The notes beneath the pieces are model-generated. The model made no database searches, was not told the DNA's origin, and saw only the letters and a list, made by a program, of their open reading frames with translations. Of a stretch of 64,000 nucleotides of DNA, positions 55,696-64,000 are shown one piece after another. This DNA comes from Epilithonimonas arachidiradicis. GTDB lineage: Bacteria; Bacteroidota; Bacteroidia; Flavobacteriales; Weeksellaceae. Position 1 is the stretch's first letter. Each line of letters opens with the position of its first letter. Made by a program: the position numbers and the translations under genes. Location of the stretch: positions 496,001 to 560,000 of the forward strand of contig NZ_RAQH01000001.1 of NCBI RefSeq assembly GCF_003610695.1, written 5' to 3'.

Positions 55696-56635
55696 TTTGA
55701 TTAGCGATACTTTTACCTTTTTCAAAGAATATGGTAAAAATTATTTTAAGAACTATTTTGCGCTTAATGGCATTCTGTTGCTGTTGTTTGTCATCATTTT
55801 CATATTTGGTTATCGGGAATTCTTTTTACAGTTGATGAACGCTAATGTCAATGGAGACACTTATTTTTTTCAGGCTTATTTCCAGAATAACAGTTTATTA
55901 TTGATTTTAGGTTTCGCAATTTTTTTTATATTAATTCTTGCGCTTAGCATTATTATGTACGCTTTTCCTGTGCTATATATGAAGCGGGTTGCAGAAACCG
56001 GAGATAAAAATGTTAAACCGGATCAAATGCTGTCTGATATCCGAAAGAATGTGGGAAAAATGATCATTTTCTTTTTGGGAATGTTATTTATTGTCACACC
56101 TTTGATGCTCATTATGATGGCGATTTCGTCTTTTCTAATGATTATCATTATTGGATTTTTCTTATTGATTTTGCTGATGCCGGCATTTGTCAATATCGTT
56201 AATCATACATTGTTCGATTATTTGAGTACAAAAAGAGGTTTTTTCGATTCTCTGAGTTATGCAATGAGAGTCAATTTTGCAGATATGTTTGATTCCCGTA
56301 AAGCCAAGTTTTGGAAATATTGGGGATCTACGGTTATCACTTTTGTGATGGTTTATGTAGTTTTGACCATTTTTACGATGATCCCATATATGATAATGAT
56401 TTTCGGTTTTGCTACAATTCCACAGATGGGAACGCAGCAAGATCCGACGCAGGTTTTTTCCGGAGGATTTGGGATATTTATGTTCCTGATGTATGGGATA
56501 TCGATACTGGTGACCTTTGTTTTGTATAATGTGATGTATGTTAATGCCGGGCTGCAATATTATGACAGCCGTACAGATCTGCACAGAAATCTGGATCTCA
56601 ATGAAATTGATACAATAGGACAGGGTGAGATTTAG
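55664..56635 (+). CDS. multi-pass membrane protein of the MoxR cluster
   Basis: A 323-residue protein with about six hydrophobic segments (NGILLLLFVIIFIFG, LLLILGFAIFFILILALSIIM, MIIFFLGMLFIVTP and others). I do not recognise the family. It overlaps the SpoIIM-like gene by 32 bases and the DUF4129 gene by 11 bases, so it is translated as part of the same operon. Its position suggests a role at the membrane together with its neighbours. Confidence 0.75.
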   Translation: MQLYQERKFGNLISDTFTFFKEYGKNYFKNYFALNGILLLLFVIIFIFGYREFFLQLMNANVNGDTYFFQAYFQNNSLLLILGFAIFFILILALSIIMYAFPVLYMKRVAETGDKNVKPDQMLSDIRKNVGKMIIFFLGMLFIVTPLMLIMMAISSFLMIIIIGFFLLILLMPAFVNIVNHTLFDYLSTKRGFFDSLSYAMRVNFADMFDSRKAKFWKYWGSTVITFVMVYVVLTIFTMIPYMIMIFGFATIPQMGTQQDPTQVFSGGFGIFMFLMYGISILVTFVLYNVMYVNAGLQYYDSRTDLHRNLDLNEIDTIGQGEI

Positions 56636-57407
56636 ATTTTTTATTTTAATGTTTTCTTTTTCATTAGCAACGCCTGTTTTTTCTCAGTACGAAGAGGTGG
56701 AAGAGGTTGTTGTGACCGATTCTGCAGATTATTCAGAGTCAGAGTTTATTCTGACGGATTCATTAGTCAAAAGCCATTACTCTACGGATAATACGCTTTA
56801 TCCTAAAAATTTTGCGCCTAATTATAAAAGCAAATACAAAGGAAACGAATTTGATTATGAAGTCCTGAAACCGAAAGAATCTATTTGGGATAAAGTCAAA
56901 AGACAGATTGCTAAACTACTATCAAAGATTTTTAAAGATATCGATCCCAACAAGGCTAATGATTATACAGTCAATATCCTGCGTTTTTTTGGAATCGCTA
57001 TTATAGGAACCTTGCTGTTTCTTTTAGTTCGGTATCTGATGTCTAAAGATGGAAATTTCTTGTTTGGAAAGAAGAATAGGAAAATCAATATCAAGAATCA
57101 GGATCTGGAAGAAAATATCCACGAAATCAACTTTCCGGAAGCTATTTTGAAATTAGAAAAACAACACGATTACCGTTCAGCAATCCGCTATCATTTTCTA
57201 CAGGCCCTGAAAAAATTATCAGATAAAAATCTCATCACCTGGAATCCTGAAAAAACCAATCGGGATTATCTTGGGGAATTGAAAAACAATCAATTGAAGG
57301 AAGATTTCAGACGCATCATTTACATCTATGATTACATCTGGTACGGAGAATTTAAAACCGAAGAAAAAGATTATCAACATTATAAAGCTTATTTTAACAA
57401 ATTCTGA
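56625..57407 (+). CDS. DUF4129-domain membrane protein
   Basis: A 260-residue protein with signal-like start MRFRFFILMFSFSLATPVFSQ, a membrane helix near 122-142 (FFGIAIIGTLLFLLVRYLM), and a C-terminal DUF4129 domain (DYRSAIRYHFLQALKKLSD, RDYLGEL, YDYIWYGEF). I chose the GTG at 56625 over the ATG at 56649 because the former gives the positively charged signal-peptide start. It overlaps the previous gene. DUF4129 proteins are usually next to MoxR genes; the role is unknown. Confidence 0.82.
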   Translation: MRFRFFILMFSFSLATPVFSQYEEVEEVVVTDSADYSESEFILTDSLVKSHYSTDNTLYPKNFAPNYKSKYKGNEFDYEVLKPKESIWDKVKRQIAKLLSKIFKDIDPNKANDYTVNILRFFGIAIIGTLLFLLVRYLMSKDGNFLFGKKNRKINIKNQDLEENIHEINFPEAILKLEKQHDYRSAIRYHFLQALKKLSDKNLITWNPEKTNRDYLGELKNNQLKEDFRRIIYIYDYIWYGEFKTEEKDYQHYKAYFNKF

Positions 57408-57433
57408 TAAAACTATTTTATTATTTAACCTTA

Positions 57434-58603
57434 ATGAGTAAAACTTTCAAAATATACGCTGTCATTTTCATCATCATTCTGATTGTGATGGGTATGTTTG
57501 AGATGAACAAAAAGCCGGTTTTGGACTGGCGGAAAAATTATAATGTAGAGAAAAAAACACCCTTTGGACTTTATATTTTTGATCAGGAATCAACCGCTTT
57601 ATTCAAAGGCAAATTGGAAAAAGCAAGAATATCACCTTATGCTTATTATCAAAAAAAACAGTATAAAAAACCACATAATATTTTAATCATTCAGAAAAAA
57701 CTAGATGATGTTTCCTGGGAATATATTATGAATGAAGTGGCTAACGGTTCCGATGTAATGTGGTTCACCAACAACACAACCGCCAAATTGAGAGATACGC
57801 TGGGTTTTCGATTCAAAACAGTGAGTTTCGAGGACAATTATTACCTTCAGCTAACGGATAAGAAATTAACAGACAGTTGGTTACTGATTGATAAGCTTCC
57901 GGATAATCAGGGTTTTTCTTACATCAGAAGTGACATTGAAATTCTTGGAAAAACTTTGCATAAAAAAAATAATAACGAATCTTCGATAAGTGCAGATTTT
58001 GTTAAAATCAACTTTGGAAAAGGACATTTTTATGTTCATTCGGAGCCATTGATTTTGACAAATTACTATCTCCTTAAGTCAAAAAATAAATACCTGGAAA
58101 GCATTTTGTCATATCTCCCAGATAGACAGACGGTTTGGTTTGTGGAAACGGACACGCCGTTGTCTATGTCGCCGATGCGTTTTATTCTCAATAATCCACC
58201 GTTGAGATATGCCTGGTATTTGTTATTGCTGGGATTGTTAATTTTTGTGCTCTTCAATGCGAAAAGAAAACAACGGATTGTGCCGGTGATCGAACCATTA
58301 AAAAACACATCTCTCGATTTTATCAGAAGCATAGGGAATCTTTACCTTCAGGAAGGTGATTTTCACGAGATGATGGCCAAAAAAGCTCAATACTTTTTGA
58401 ACAGAATAAGAATGGATTTACTGATCGATACGCAGCATCTGGATGAGCAATTCATTATTAAATTACATTTGAAAACCGGAAAAAACATAGAACTTATAAA
58501 AGAAGCAGTTGCATTGGTGAAAAAAGGACAAGACCCTTACGCCAGTGTGATGAAGGAGGATTTGATAAAGATGAATCAGCTTCTGGATCAAATTTTAAAA
58601 TAA
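57434..58603 (+). CDS. DUF4350-domain protein
   Basis: A 389-residue protein. One N-terminal membrane helix (IYAVIFIIILIVMGMFEM) precedes a periplasmic domain (KTPFGLYIFDQESTALF, ILIIQKKLDD), then a second helix (YLLLLGLLIFVLFN) and a cytoplasmic C-terminal part with helices. This topology and sequence fit DUF4350. No enzyme motif is evident. It lies between DUF4129 and MoxR. Confidence 0.82.
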   Translation: MSKTFKIYAVIFIIILIVMGMFEMNKKPVLDWRKNYNVEKKTPFGLYIFDQESTALFKGKLEKARISPYAYYQKKQYKKPHNILIIQKKLDDVSWEYIMNEVANGSDVMWFTNNTTAKLRDTLGFRFKTVSFEDNYYLQLTDKKLTDSWLLIDKLPDNQGFSYIRSDIEILGKTLHKKNNNESSISADFVKINFGKGHFYVHSEPLILTNYYLLKSKNKYLESILSYLPDRQTVWFVETDTPLSMSPMRFILNNPPLRYAWYLLLLGLLIFVLFNAKRKQRIVPVIEPLKNTSLDFIRSIGNLYLQEGDFHEMMAKKAQYFLNRIRMDLLIDTQHLDEQFIIKLHLKTGKNIELIKEAVALVKKGQDPYASVMKEDLIKMNQLLDQILK

Positions 58604-58608
58604 CAATT

Positions 58609-59604
58609 ATGGAAGAACAATATCAAGATCAGGCGCCCGAATTCCAGTCCAGGCTGGATATGACGGAATTACGAAATAACCTGGAACGCGTAAAAGCAGA
58701 AATCGCCAAAGTGATTGTCGGTCAGGAGAATATGATTGAGCATTTGCTCGCAGCTTTATTATCTAATGGCCACGTTTTGATAGAAGGCGTTCCGGGCGTC
58801 GCCAAAACCATTACTGCAAAGCTGTTGGCGAAAACAATTTCGGTCGATTTCAGCAGAATCCAGTTTACGCCGGATCTGATGCCGTCTGATATCTTGGGAA
58901 CTTCGGTTTTTAATGTGAAGGAAGCGGATTTCAAATATAAAAAAGGTCCTATTTTCTCGAATTTTGTTTTGATTGATGAGATTAATCGTTCTCCAGCGAA
59001 AACGCAATCTGCGTTGTTCGAAGTGATGGAAGAACGCCAAATCACGATGGACGGCATCAAATATCCAATGGAAGAACCATTCTTGGTGGTTGCCACTCAA
59101 AACCCAATCGAACACGAAGGAACTTACCGATTGCCGGAAGCACAACTCGACCGTTTTCTATTCAAAATTGAAGTCGGCTATCCGAATCTGGAGCAGGAAA
59201 TTGAAATCATCAAAAATCAACATCACAATAAGTTAGAAGACAAGACGGATGTGGTTCAAACCGTGATTTCGGGACAACAATTGAAGCAATATCAGCAATT
59301 GGTAAAAGATATCATTGTCGAGCAAAACCTTCTGGAATACATTGCAAAAATCATTATCAATACAAGAGAAAATCAGTTTTTATATCTCGGCGCTTCGCCA
59401 AGAGCAAGTTTGGCTTTGCTGACGGCAAGTAAAGCTTTTGCTGCTATCCGGGGTCGTGATTTTGTGACACCGGAAGATATTAAAGAAGCATCGTTTGGGG
59501 TTTTAAGACACAGAATTATTGTGTCTCCGGAACGTGAAATGGAAGGCTTAACTGCGGACGAAATCATCAGGCAAATTTTAGAAAGCATCGAAGTTCCGAG
59601 GTGA
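58609..59604 (+). CDS. MoxR-type AAA+ ATPase
   Basis: A 331-residue AAA+ ATPase. Walker A GVPGVAKT is at 60-67, Walker B VLIDEINRSP, sensor-1 ATQNP, and the C-terminal AAA lid. MoxR proteins are thought to act as chaperones with VWA/DUF58 proteins to activate partners. It follows the DUF4350 gene by 5 bp and is separated from the DUF58 gene by 206 bp of repeats. Confidence 0.95.
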   Translation: MEEQYQDQAPEFQSRLDMTELRNNLERVKAEIAKVIVGQENMIEHLLAALLSNGHVLIEGVPGVAKTITAKLLAKTISVDFSRIQFTPDLMPSDILGTSVFNVKEADFKYKKGPIFSNFVLIDEINRSPAKTQSALFEVMEERQITMDGIKYPMEEPFLVVATQNPIEHEGTYRLPEAQLDRFLFKIEVGYPNLEQEIEIIKNQHHNKLEDKTDVVQTVISGQQLKQYQQLVKDIIVEQNLLEYIAKIIINTRENQFLYLGASPRASLALLTASKAFAAIRGRDFVTPEDIKEASFGVLRHRIIVSPEREMEGLTADEIIRQILESIEVPR

Positions 59605-59632
59605 TAACTACATTAATGATTAGAGGTAAATC

Positions 59633-59707
59633 CTTCGACAAGCTCAGGATGACATCGCTAATACTAACAGTAATACTTGAACAGTGTCAGGCTGAGCGGA
59701 GTCGAAG
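59633..59707. repeat. inverted repeat element between moxR and the DUF58 gene
   Basis: CTTCGACAAGCTCAGGATGACA (59633-59654) and TGTCAGGCTGAGCGGAGTCGAAG (59685-59707) are imperfect inverted arms, one mismatched stretch. Half copies are at 28119-28135 and 30931-30952. This is a widely seen style of intergenic REP-like repeat. Confidence 0.7.
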
Positions 59708-59732
59708 CCTTTCATAATATCTTGCTTAAATT

Positions 59733-59790
59733 TTACGCCTTTGTGAACATTAAAACATTAAATATTTAAAAAACTTGTGAACTTTGTGTT
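59733..59790 (+). repeat. TTTGYG-box repeat, copy 2, upstream of the DUF58 gene
   Basis: GCCTTTGTG, an A-rich spacer, then CTTGTGAACTTTGTGTT: the same order as at 23371-23432 with T for C throughout the boxes. It ends 20 bp before the GTG start at 59811. Confidence 0.65.
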
Positions 59791-59810
59791 CAATTAACGA
59801 ATAGATTCAA

Positions 59811-61139
59811 GTGAAAACATTAAAACAAACATACCTCAATAACAAATTCTTCTTCGCGTTATTCGGCGTCGGAATCTGCTATGTTTTGGCATTTTTCTTT
59901 CCGGTGATGTGGATAGCCAATTCGTTACTGGTTTTTGTTTTGCTGTTAACGATTTTGGATGCTTTAATTTTATTTCAAAACAAAGAAGGAATCAATGCGC
60001 AGAGAGTCTTGCCGGAAAAACTTTCCAATGGCGATGAAAATTCGGTGAAAATTGATGTCCGGAACAACTATAATTTTAATATCAATACTAAGATCATTGA
60101 CGAAATTCCGTTCCAGTTTCAAAAACGGGATTTCCTGATCAAGAAAAATATCGAAAGTGGAAATCATTCATTGTTCGAATATATTCTGGAACCAAAAGAG
60201 CGTGGTGAATACAGTTTTGGAAATCTGAATATTTATGTTAATTCACCAATCGGATTGGTTTCCAGAAGATTTGCATTTCAAAAAGACGCGAAGTTGCCAA
60301 GTTATCCGTCGTTTATTCATCTCAGAAAATATGAATTGATGGCGCTTCAAAACGAATTTTTGTTGGGCGGAATCAAGAAAATCCGAAAGCTGGGACACAC
60401 GATGGAATTTGAGCAAATCCGGGATTACGTTCAGGGCGATGACATCCGAAGTATCAACTGGAAAGCGACATCCAAGACCAATAGATTAATGGTCAATCAG
60501 TTTCAGGATGAAAAATCACAACGGATTATGATGTTAATTGATAAAGGCAGGACAATGAAAATGCCTTTCAATGGTTTAAGTTTGCTGGATTATTCGATCA
60601 ATGCAACTATGGCTTTGTCGCATATTATTCTGAAAAAGGGCGACCGCGCCGGAATGATGACTTTCGCTAAAAAGACAGAAAATAAGGTTGCTGCAGATAA
60701 TAAATCCGGACAATTAAAAAAGATTTCCGAAGCTTTGTACAACGTTCAAACCGATTTCTTCGAAAGTGATTTCGGAAGGCTGTATCAGGATACGAAATAC
60801 CATTTGAATCAAAGAAGTTTGGTTTTGCTTTTTACCAATTTTGAAACTTTGGACGCCCTCAATCGTCAAATGAAATACCTGCGAGGCATCGCTAAAAATC
60901 ATCTTTTGGTAGTTGTATTTTTCAAGAATTCTGAGGTTCACAAATTGCTGAATATCAATCCGGAAAATATGCAGGAAATTTATGACGAAATCATTGCTGA
61001 GAAATTTGAATTTGAAAAAAAACTGATTATTCAGGAACTCAGAAAATATGGGATTTACAGCATTTACACACTTCCGGAAAATCTCAATATAGAAGTGATT
61101 AATAAATATCTGGAGATAAAAGCAAGAGGAATTTTGTAA
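59811..61139 (+). CDS. DUF58 (VWA-like) protein of the MoxR cluster
   Basis: A 442-residue protein. Two N-terminal membrane helices (FALFGVGICYVLAFFFPVMWI) precede a beta domain and then the DUF58 motif DYVQGDDIRSINWKATSKTNRLMVNQF (in part), a MIDAS-like IMMLIDKGRTM and a VWA fold. It is expected to be the MoxR partner. Start is GTG 59811 (MKTLKQTYLNN); there is no closer ATG. It follows two repeat elements. Confidence 0.9.
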   Translation: MKTLKQTYLNNKFFFALFGVGICYVLAFFFPVMWIANSLLVFVLLLTILDALILFQNKEGINAQRVLPEKLSNGDENSVKIDVRNNYNFNINTKIIDEIPFQFQKRDFLIKKNIESGNHSLFEYILEPKERGEYSFGNLNIYVNSPIGLVSRRFAFQKDAKLPSYPSFIHLRKYELMALQNEFLLGGIKKIRKLGHTMEFEQIRDYVQGDDIRSINWKATSKTNRLMVNQFQDEKSQRIMMLIDKGRTMKMPFNGLSLLDYSINATMALSHIILKKGDRAGMMTFAKKTENKVAADNKSGQLKKISEALYNVQTDFFESDFGRLYQDTKYHLNQRSLVLLFTNFETLDALNRQMKYLRGIAKNHLLVVVFFKNSEVHKLLNINPENMQEIYDEIIAEKFEFEKKLIIQELRKYGIYSIYTLPENLNIEVINKYLEIKARGIL

Positions 61140-61171
61140 ATTTGAATTTAATTACAAATCTTATCTAAGCG

Positions 61172-61233
61172 AAGCGTCTTTATGAACTTAAAAGCATTAA
61201 ATTAAGTAGAAAAATCTTTGTGCGCTTTGTGTT
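61172..61233 (+). repeat. TTTGYG-box repeat, copy 3, upstream of the OsmC gene
   Basis: GCGTCTTTATGAACTTAAAAGC, an A-rich spacer, then CTTTGTGCGCTTTGTGTT. It is the most diverged copy of the family, and ends 13 bp before ATG 61247. The longer frame from 61220 would read through it. Confidence 0.55.
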
Positions 61234-61246
61234 AAAAAAATTAAAA

Positions 61247-61669
61247 ATGAAAATTACACTTAATAGAATCAACGACGACTTTTTATTCGAATGTTCCAAT
61301 GAACAAGGCAACTCAATTTTACTTGACAACACGACTCTGCCAGGCGCAAAAGGTGTTTCGCCAATGCAATCTTTGTTAATGGCGGTTGCCGGTTGCAGCG
61401 GAATAGATGTGGTTTCGATTTTGAAAAAACAACGTCAGAAGATTACAGATTTCAAAGCGGAAGTAGATGGCGAAAGAGTTCAGGTAGATGAAGCAAAGCC
61501 TTTCAAATCTATCAAAGTGAAATTTTTCCTAGAAGGTGAAATCGATCCGAAAAAAGCAAAAAAAGCAGCAGAATTATCTTTTGAAAAATATTGTTCTGTT
61601 TCAAAAACGCTTGAGCCAAATGTTGAAATCACTTATGAAGTCAGTGTCAATGGACAAGTTGTAGAATAA
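61247..61669 (+). CDS. OsmC family (peroxide-reducing) protein
   Basis: A 140-residue protein. MKITLNRINDDFLFECSNE, SPMQSLLMAVAGCSGIDV with C50 and EKYCSVSKTL with C116 give the paired OsmC cysteines used for organic-hydroperoxide reduction with a thiol. I chose ATG 61247; the frame from 61220 adds nine residues translated from the repeat. Its partner thiol could be bacillithiol, since BshC is encoded 37 kb away. Terminated at 61674-61704. Confidence 0.9.
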   Translation: MKITLNRINDDFLFECSNEQGNSILLDNTTLPGAKGVSPMQSLLMAVAGCSGIDVVSILKKQRQKITDFKAEVDGERVQVDEAKPFKSIKVKFFLEGEIDPKKAKKAAELSFEKYCSVSKTLEPNVEITYEVSVNGQVVE

Positions 61670-61673
61670 ATGA

Positions 61674-61704
61674 AAAAACCTTATCCGATTTTGATAAGGT
61701 TTTT
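61674..61704. terminator. bidirectional terminator between osmC-like and glucosidase genes
   Basis: AAAAACCTTATC (61674-61685) pairs with GATAAGGTTTTT (61693-61704). T runs follow on both strands; it serves both convergent genes. Confidence 0.85.
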
Positions 61705-61707
61705 ATT

Positions 61708-64000
61708 TTATCGACTGGAAAGTCTCGGTTGAATCAACTTCGCCACCGTAGAAGTCCATCCGGTTTGATGGGAAGCGCCGACACCGCGACCATTGTCACC
61801 GTGGAAATATTCGAAGAACATAATGTAATCTTTGAAATGCGGGTCTTGGTTAAATTTCTCTACACCACCATTGAAGGCTCTGTTTCCGTTTTCGTCTTTC
61901 AGAAAAATATTACAAAGTCTGTCGCTGATATCTTTTGAAACTTCTTCCAGATTCTTCTGAACACCACTTCCTTTTGGATATTCAATCGTCAAAGCATCGC
62001 CAAAAAAGAAATGAAAACGTTGCAGACTTTCTACAATCAGGAAATTAATCGGAAACCAAATTGGTCCGCGCCAGTTACTGTTGCCACCAAACATTCGGCT
62101 GTCACTTTCTGCAGGCGTGTAATAAACTACGTGTTCTTGGTCGTGAACGGTAAATCTGAAAGGATTTTCCTCATAGACTTTAGACATCGCGCGGATTCCG
62201 TAATCACTCAAGAATTCAGATTCGTCCACCAATCTGGTCAGAACTTTTGTTAATCTTGTTTTTCTTAGAATACTTAAAAGATGTTTGTTGCCTTCGCCTT
62301 CAACATACCATTGAGAAACCAATTTGGTCAAATCCTGTTTATTTTTCAGAACCCATTCCATTCTTTTCTTGAATTCCGGAAGTTTTTCCAACATACTATG
62401 TTCCACAACTTCTACGGCAAACATCGGAATCAGTCCAACAATACTTCTCAGTTTCAGATTCACACTGTCTCCGTTAGACAATTGGAGCAAATCGTAGAAA
62501 AATCCGTCTTCTTCATTCCACAGTCCTTGCTTGTCTTCCCCAATGTTTTCCATTGCTTCGGCGATATAAAGATAATGCTCAAAAAATTTAATCGCCATAT
62601 CTTCATAAACCGGATTGTAAGTCGCGAGTTCCATTGCGATACGCATCATATTCAGGGCGTACATTGCCATCCAGCTGGTTCCGTCGGCCTGTTCGAGATG
62701 TTCACCTTCATTGAATTCCATATTCCTATCGAACGCTCCAATGTTATCCAGACCAAGGAATCCGCCTCCAAAAAGGTTTTTCCCATTGTAATCTTTTCGG
62801 TTAACCCACCAGGTGAAATTCAGTAGTAATTTTTGAAAAACTCTTTCAAGGAAAGCCAAGTCAGGTTTTCCATTGTTTTTTTCATCGATTTTGAAAACTC
62901 GGAAAGTTGCCCAGGCGTGAACTGGCGGATTAACATCATCAAAATTCCATTCGTAAGCCGGAACTTGTCCGTTCGGATGCATATACCATTCTTTTGTTAA
63001 TGTAATCAGTTGATTCTTAGCGAATTCTGAGTCAATCACAGAAAAACTCACACAATGGAACGCCAAATCCCAAGTCGCATACCAAGGATATTCCCATTTG
63101 TCGGGCATCGAGATAATATCTTTGTTATGAAGATGTTCCCAGTTGCTGTTTCGTACAAAACCTTTCCTTTGGATTGGAAAATTAGGGTCACCTTTTAGCC
63201 ATTTTCCGATATTGTAATGGTAGAATTGTTTGTTCCAAAGCAAACCCGCAAACGCTTGTCTCTGGACATTCTTCTCATCCTCATTTTCAATATCTTTTTG
63301 GATATTCGCATAGAACTCGTCGGCTTCCTGCTTTCGTCTCGAAACGATTTCATCAAAATCCCAAAACGCATCATCCATAATATGAGGCGACAATCGGAAT
63401 TCGAAAACCTTGTTGCTATTTGCTTCTATGGTTTCTTCACAATGAAGAGACGCTTTTGTTCCGGTTTTAGATGGATTAATAGTATCTAAACCTTTTGTAA
63501 TATATTGATTGATTCCATCCTTGAAAAAACCTTCTGTTTTCGGAAGATTGAATAACCTTGCTCTATTCGTTTCATTTTCACAAAACAAAGCATCCACATT
63601 TCTGTTTCTGGAATATAATTTTTTGATGCTCAGACTATCGTGATGAACATCAATTTCGCCCGGCTTAGAAAAGCCAAGTTTCGCTTTGTAATCATTATAA
63701 CCCCACATCCAGTTATTTCTATACCACAGTGTTGGCAATACTACTATTGGAGCAGGTTCATTACTTCTATTATGAACATCGATTCTGATTAAAAAATCAT
63801 CTTCGCCAGCTTTTGCATATTCAATGAAAATGTCAAAATATTCATCGTTGTCGAAAATTCCTGTATCAATGATTTCGTATTCTGGATCTTTGTTGGAGCG
63901 CTGCGCATTCGTATTGATGAGGTCATCGTACGGAAATGCATTGATGGGATATTTGTAAACCATCTTCATATAGCTATGAGACGGCGTATTGTCCAGATAA
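61708..64000 (-). CDS. GH63-type glucosidase, N-terminus cut by window edge
   Basis: At least 764 residues; the frame is open to the right edge and the first visible residues (YLDNTPSHSYMK) match the middle of a GH63-type protein, so the N-terminal region lies outside. Blocks include WEYPWYATWDLAFH with a catalytic acid region, ADGTSWMAMYALNM, WRGPIWFPINFLIVESL, and the C-terminal GRGVGASHQTGWTSTVAKLI. Related enzymes are glucosidases/glycerate-hydrolysing GH63 members. No signal peptide is visible because the start is missing; activity is not proved. Confidence 0.85.
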   Translation of the reverse strand, partial: YLDNTPSHSYMKMVYKYPINAFPYDDLINTNAQRSNKDPEYEIIDTGIFDNDEYFDIFIEYAKAGEDDFLIRIDVHNRSNEPAPIVVLPTLWYRNNWMWGYNDYKAKLGFSKPGEIDVHHDSLSIKKLYSRNRNVDALFCENETNRARLFNLPKTEGFFKDGINQYITKGLDTINPSKTGTKASLHCEETIEANSNKVFEFRLSPHIMDDAFWDFDEIVSRRKQEADEFYANIQKDIENEDEKNVQRQAFAGLLWNKQFYHYNIGKWLKGDPNFPIQRKGFVRNSNWEHLHNKDIISMPDKWEYPWYATWDLAFHCVSFSVIDSEFAKNQLITLTKEWYMHPNGQVPAYEWNFDDVNPPVHAWATFRVFKIDEKNNGKPDLAFLERVFQKLLLNFTWWVNRKDYNGKNLFGGGFLGLDNIGAFDRNMEFNEGEHLEQADGTSWMAMYALNMMRIAMELATYNPVYEDMAIKFFEHYLYIAEAMENIGEDKQGLWNEEDGFFYDLLQLSNGDSVNLKLRSIVGLIPMFAVEVVEHSMLEKLPEFKKRMEWVLKNKQDLTKLVSQWYVEGEGNKHLLSILRKTRLTKVLTRLVDESEFLSDYGIRAMSKVYEENPFRFTVHDQEHVVYYTPAESDSRMFGGNSNWRGPIWFPINFLIVESLQRFHFFFGDALTIEYPKGSGVQKNLEEVSKDISDRLCNIFLKDENGNRAFNGGVEKFNQDPHFKDYIMFFEYFHGDNGRGVGASHQTGWTSTVAKLIQPRLSSR

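Noticed and set aside
61220-61246. Longer start for the OsmC gene
   Set aside because: Residues come from the TTTGYG repeat; MKITLNRIND at 61247 matches the family.

Overview
The window looks like chromosomal DNA from a flavobacterium of the Chryseobacterium/Epilithonimonas type (Weeksellaceae). The DNA is AT-rich. Promoters fit the Bacteroidetes form TTG-N17-23-TAnnTTTG and ribosome-binding sites are almost all non-Shine-Dalgarno. Typical phylum genes are present: a SusC/SusD pair, a type IX secretion (T9SS) cargo protein and plug protein, GLPGLI proteins, DUF4293, the bacillithiol enzyme BshC, a 'GYDIA' GHMP kinase and Rho with a long disordered insert. I see no tRNA, rRNA, CRISPR array, prophage or insertion sequence. 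Genus is inferred from protein style, not from a search.

Layout. 1-10.1 kb (all minus strand) is a surface-polysaccharide operon: ugd, rmlB, rmlA, the ABC exporter wzm/wzt, the fdtA-fdtC-fdtB set for a 3-acetamido-3,6-dideoxyhexose, then three glycosyltransferases, the last cut by the left edge. 10.2-15.0 kb (plus) is rimP-nusA-infB, preceded by a hairpin/U-tract leader and an exceptionally strong Shine-Dalgarno. 15.0-23.2 kb holds a SusC/SusD pair, a T9SS beta-propeller protein and a Porin_10 barrel. 23.4-30.9 kb carries bshC, a LysM/periplasmic-binding protein, fabD, a GHMP kinase and pckA. 31-41.5 kb is mixed: an MBL hydrolase, the T9SS plug protein, a small GNAT enzyme, rho and DUF4293 from interleaved divergent promoters, an M28 peptidase, an MsbA-type ABC exporter, small hypotheticals, a CsaA-like protein and an HExxH protein. 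41.7-45.8 kb is the suf Fe-S assembly operon (sufA-B-C-D), with a small palindrome at its predicted start site.

45.9-47.7 kb has two tandem GLPGLI proteins. 47.7-52.9 kb (minus) is miaB, a sigma-54 activator without a sensor domain, lptE and an acidic TPR-like protein. 53.0-53.9 kb has a TonB-C-like secreted protein and a 43-residue signal-peptide ORF. 53.9-61.1 kb is a membrane-protein/MoxR cluster (RDD, SpoIIM-like, multi-TM protein, DUF4129, DUF4350, MoxR, DUF58). It is followed by an OsmC protein and, at the right edge, a GH63-type glucosidase cut by the window end.

Most of the window is ordinary core genome. The less explained signals are non-coding. A ~60-nt repeat with TTTGYG boxes sits 13-24 nt upstream of bshC, the DUF58 gene and the osmC-like gene in the same orientation. 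Several other dispersed intergenic repeats occur. The rimP leader, a perfect 20-bp inverted repeat after infB, and the suf palindrome complete the list. Several starts were moved from the longest open frame to a better codon (rimP, susD, T9SS cargo, porin, rho, MBL, M28, HExxH protein, sufD, osmC). The reasons are given in each entry.
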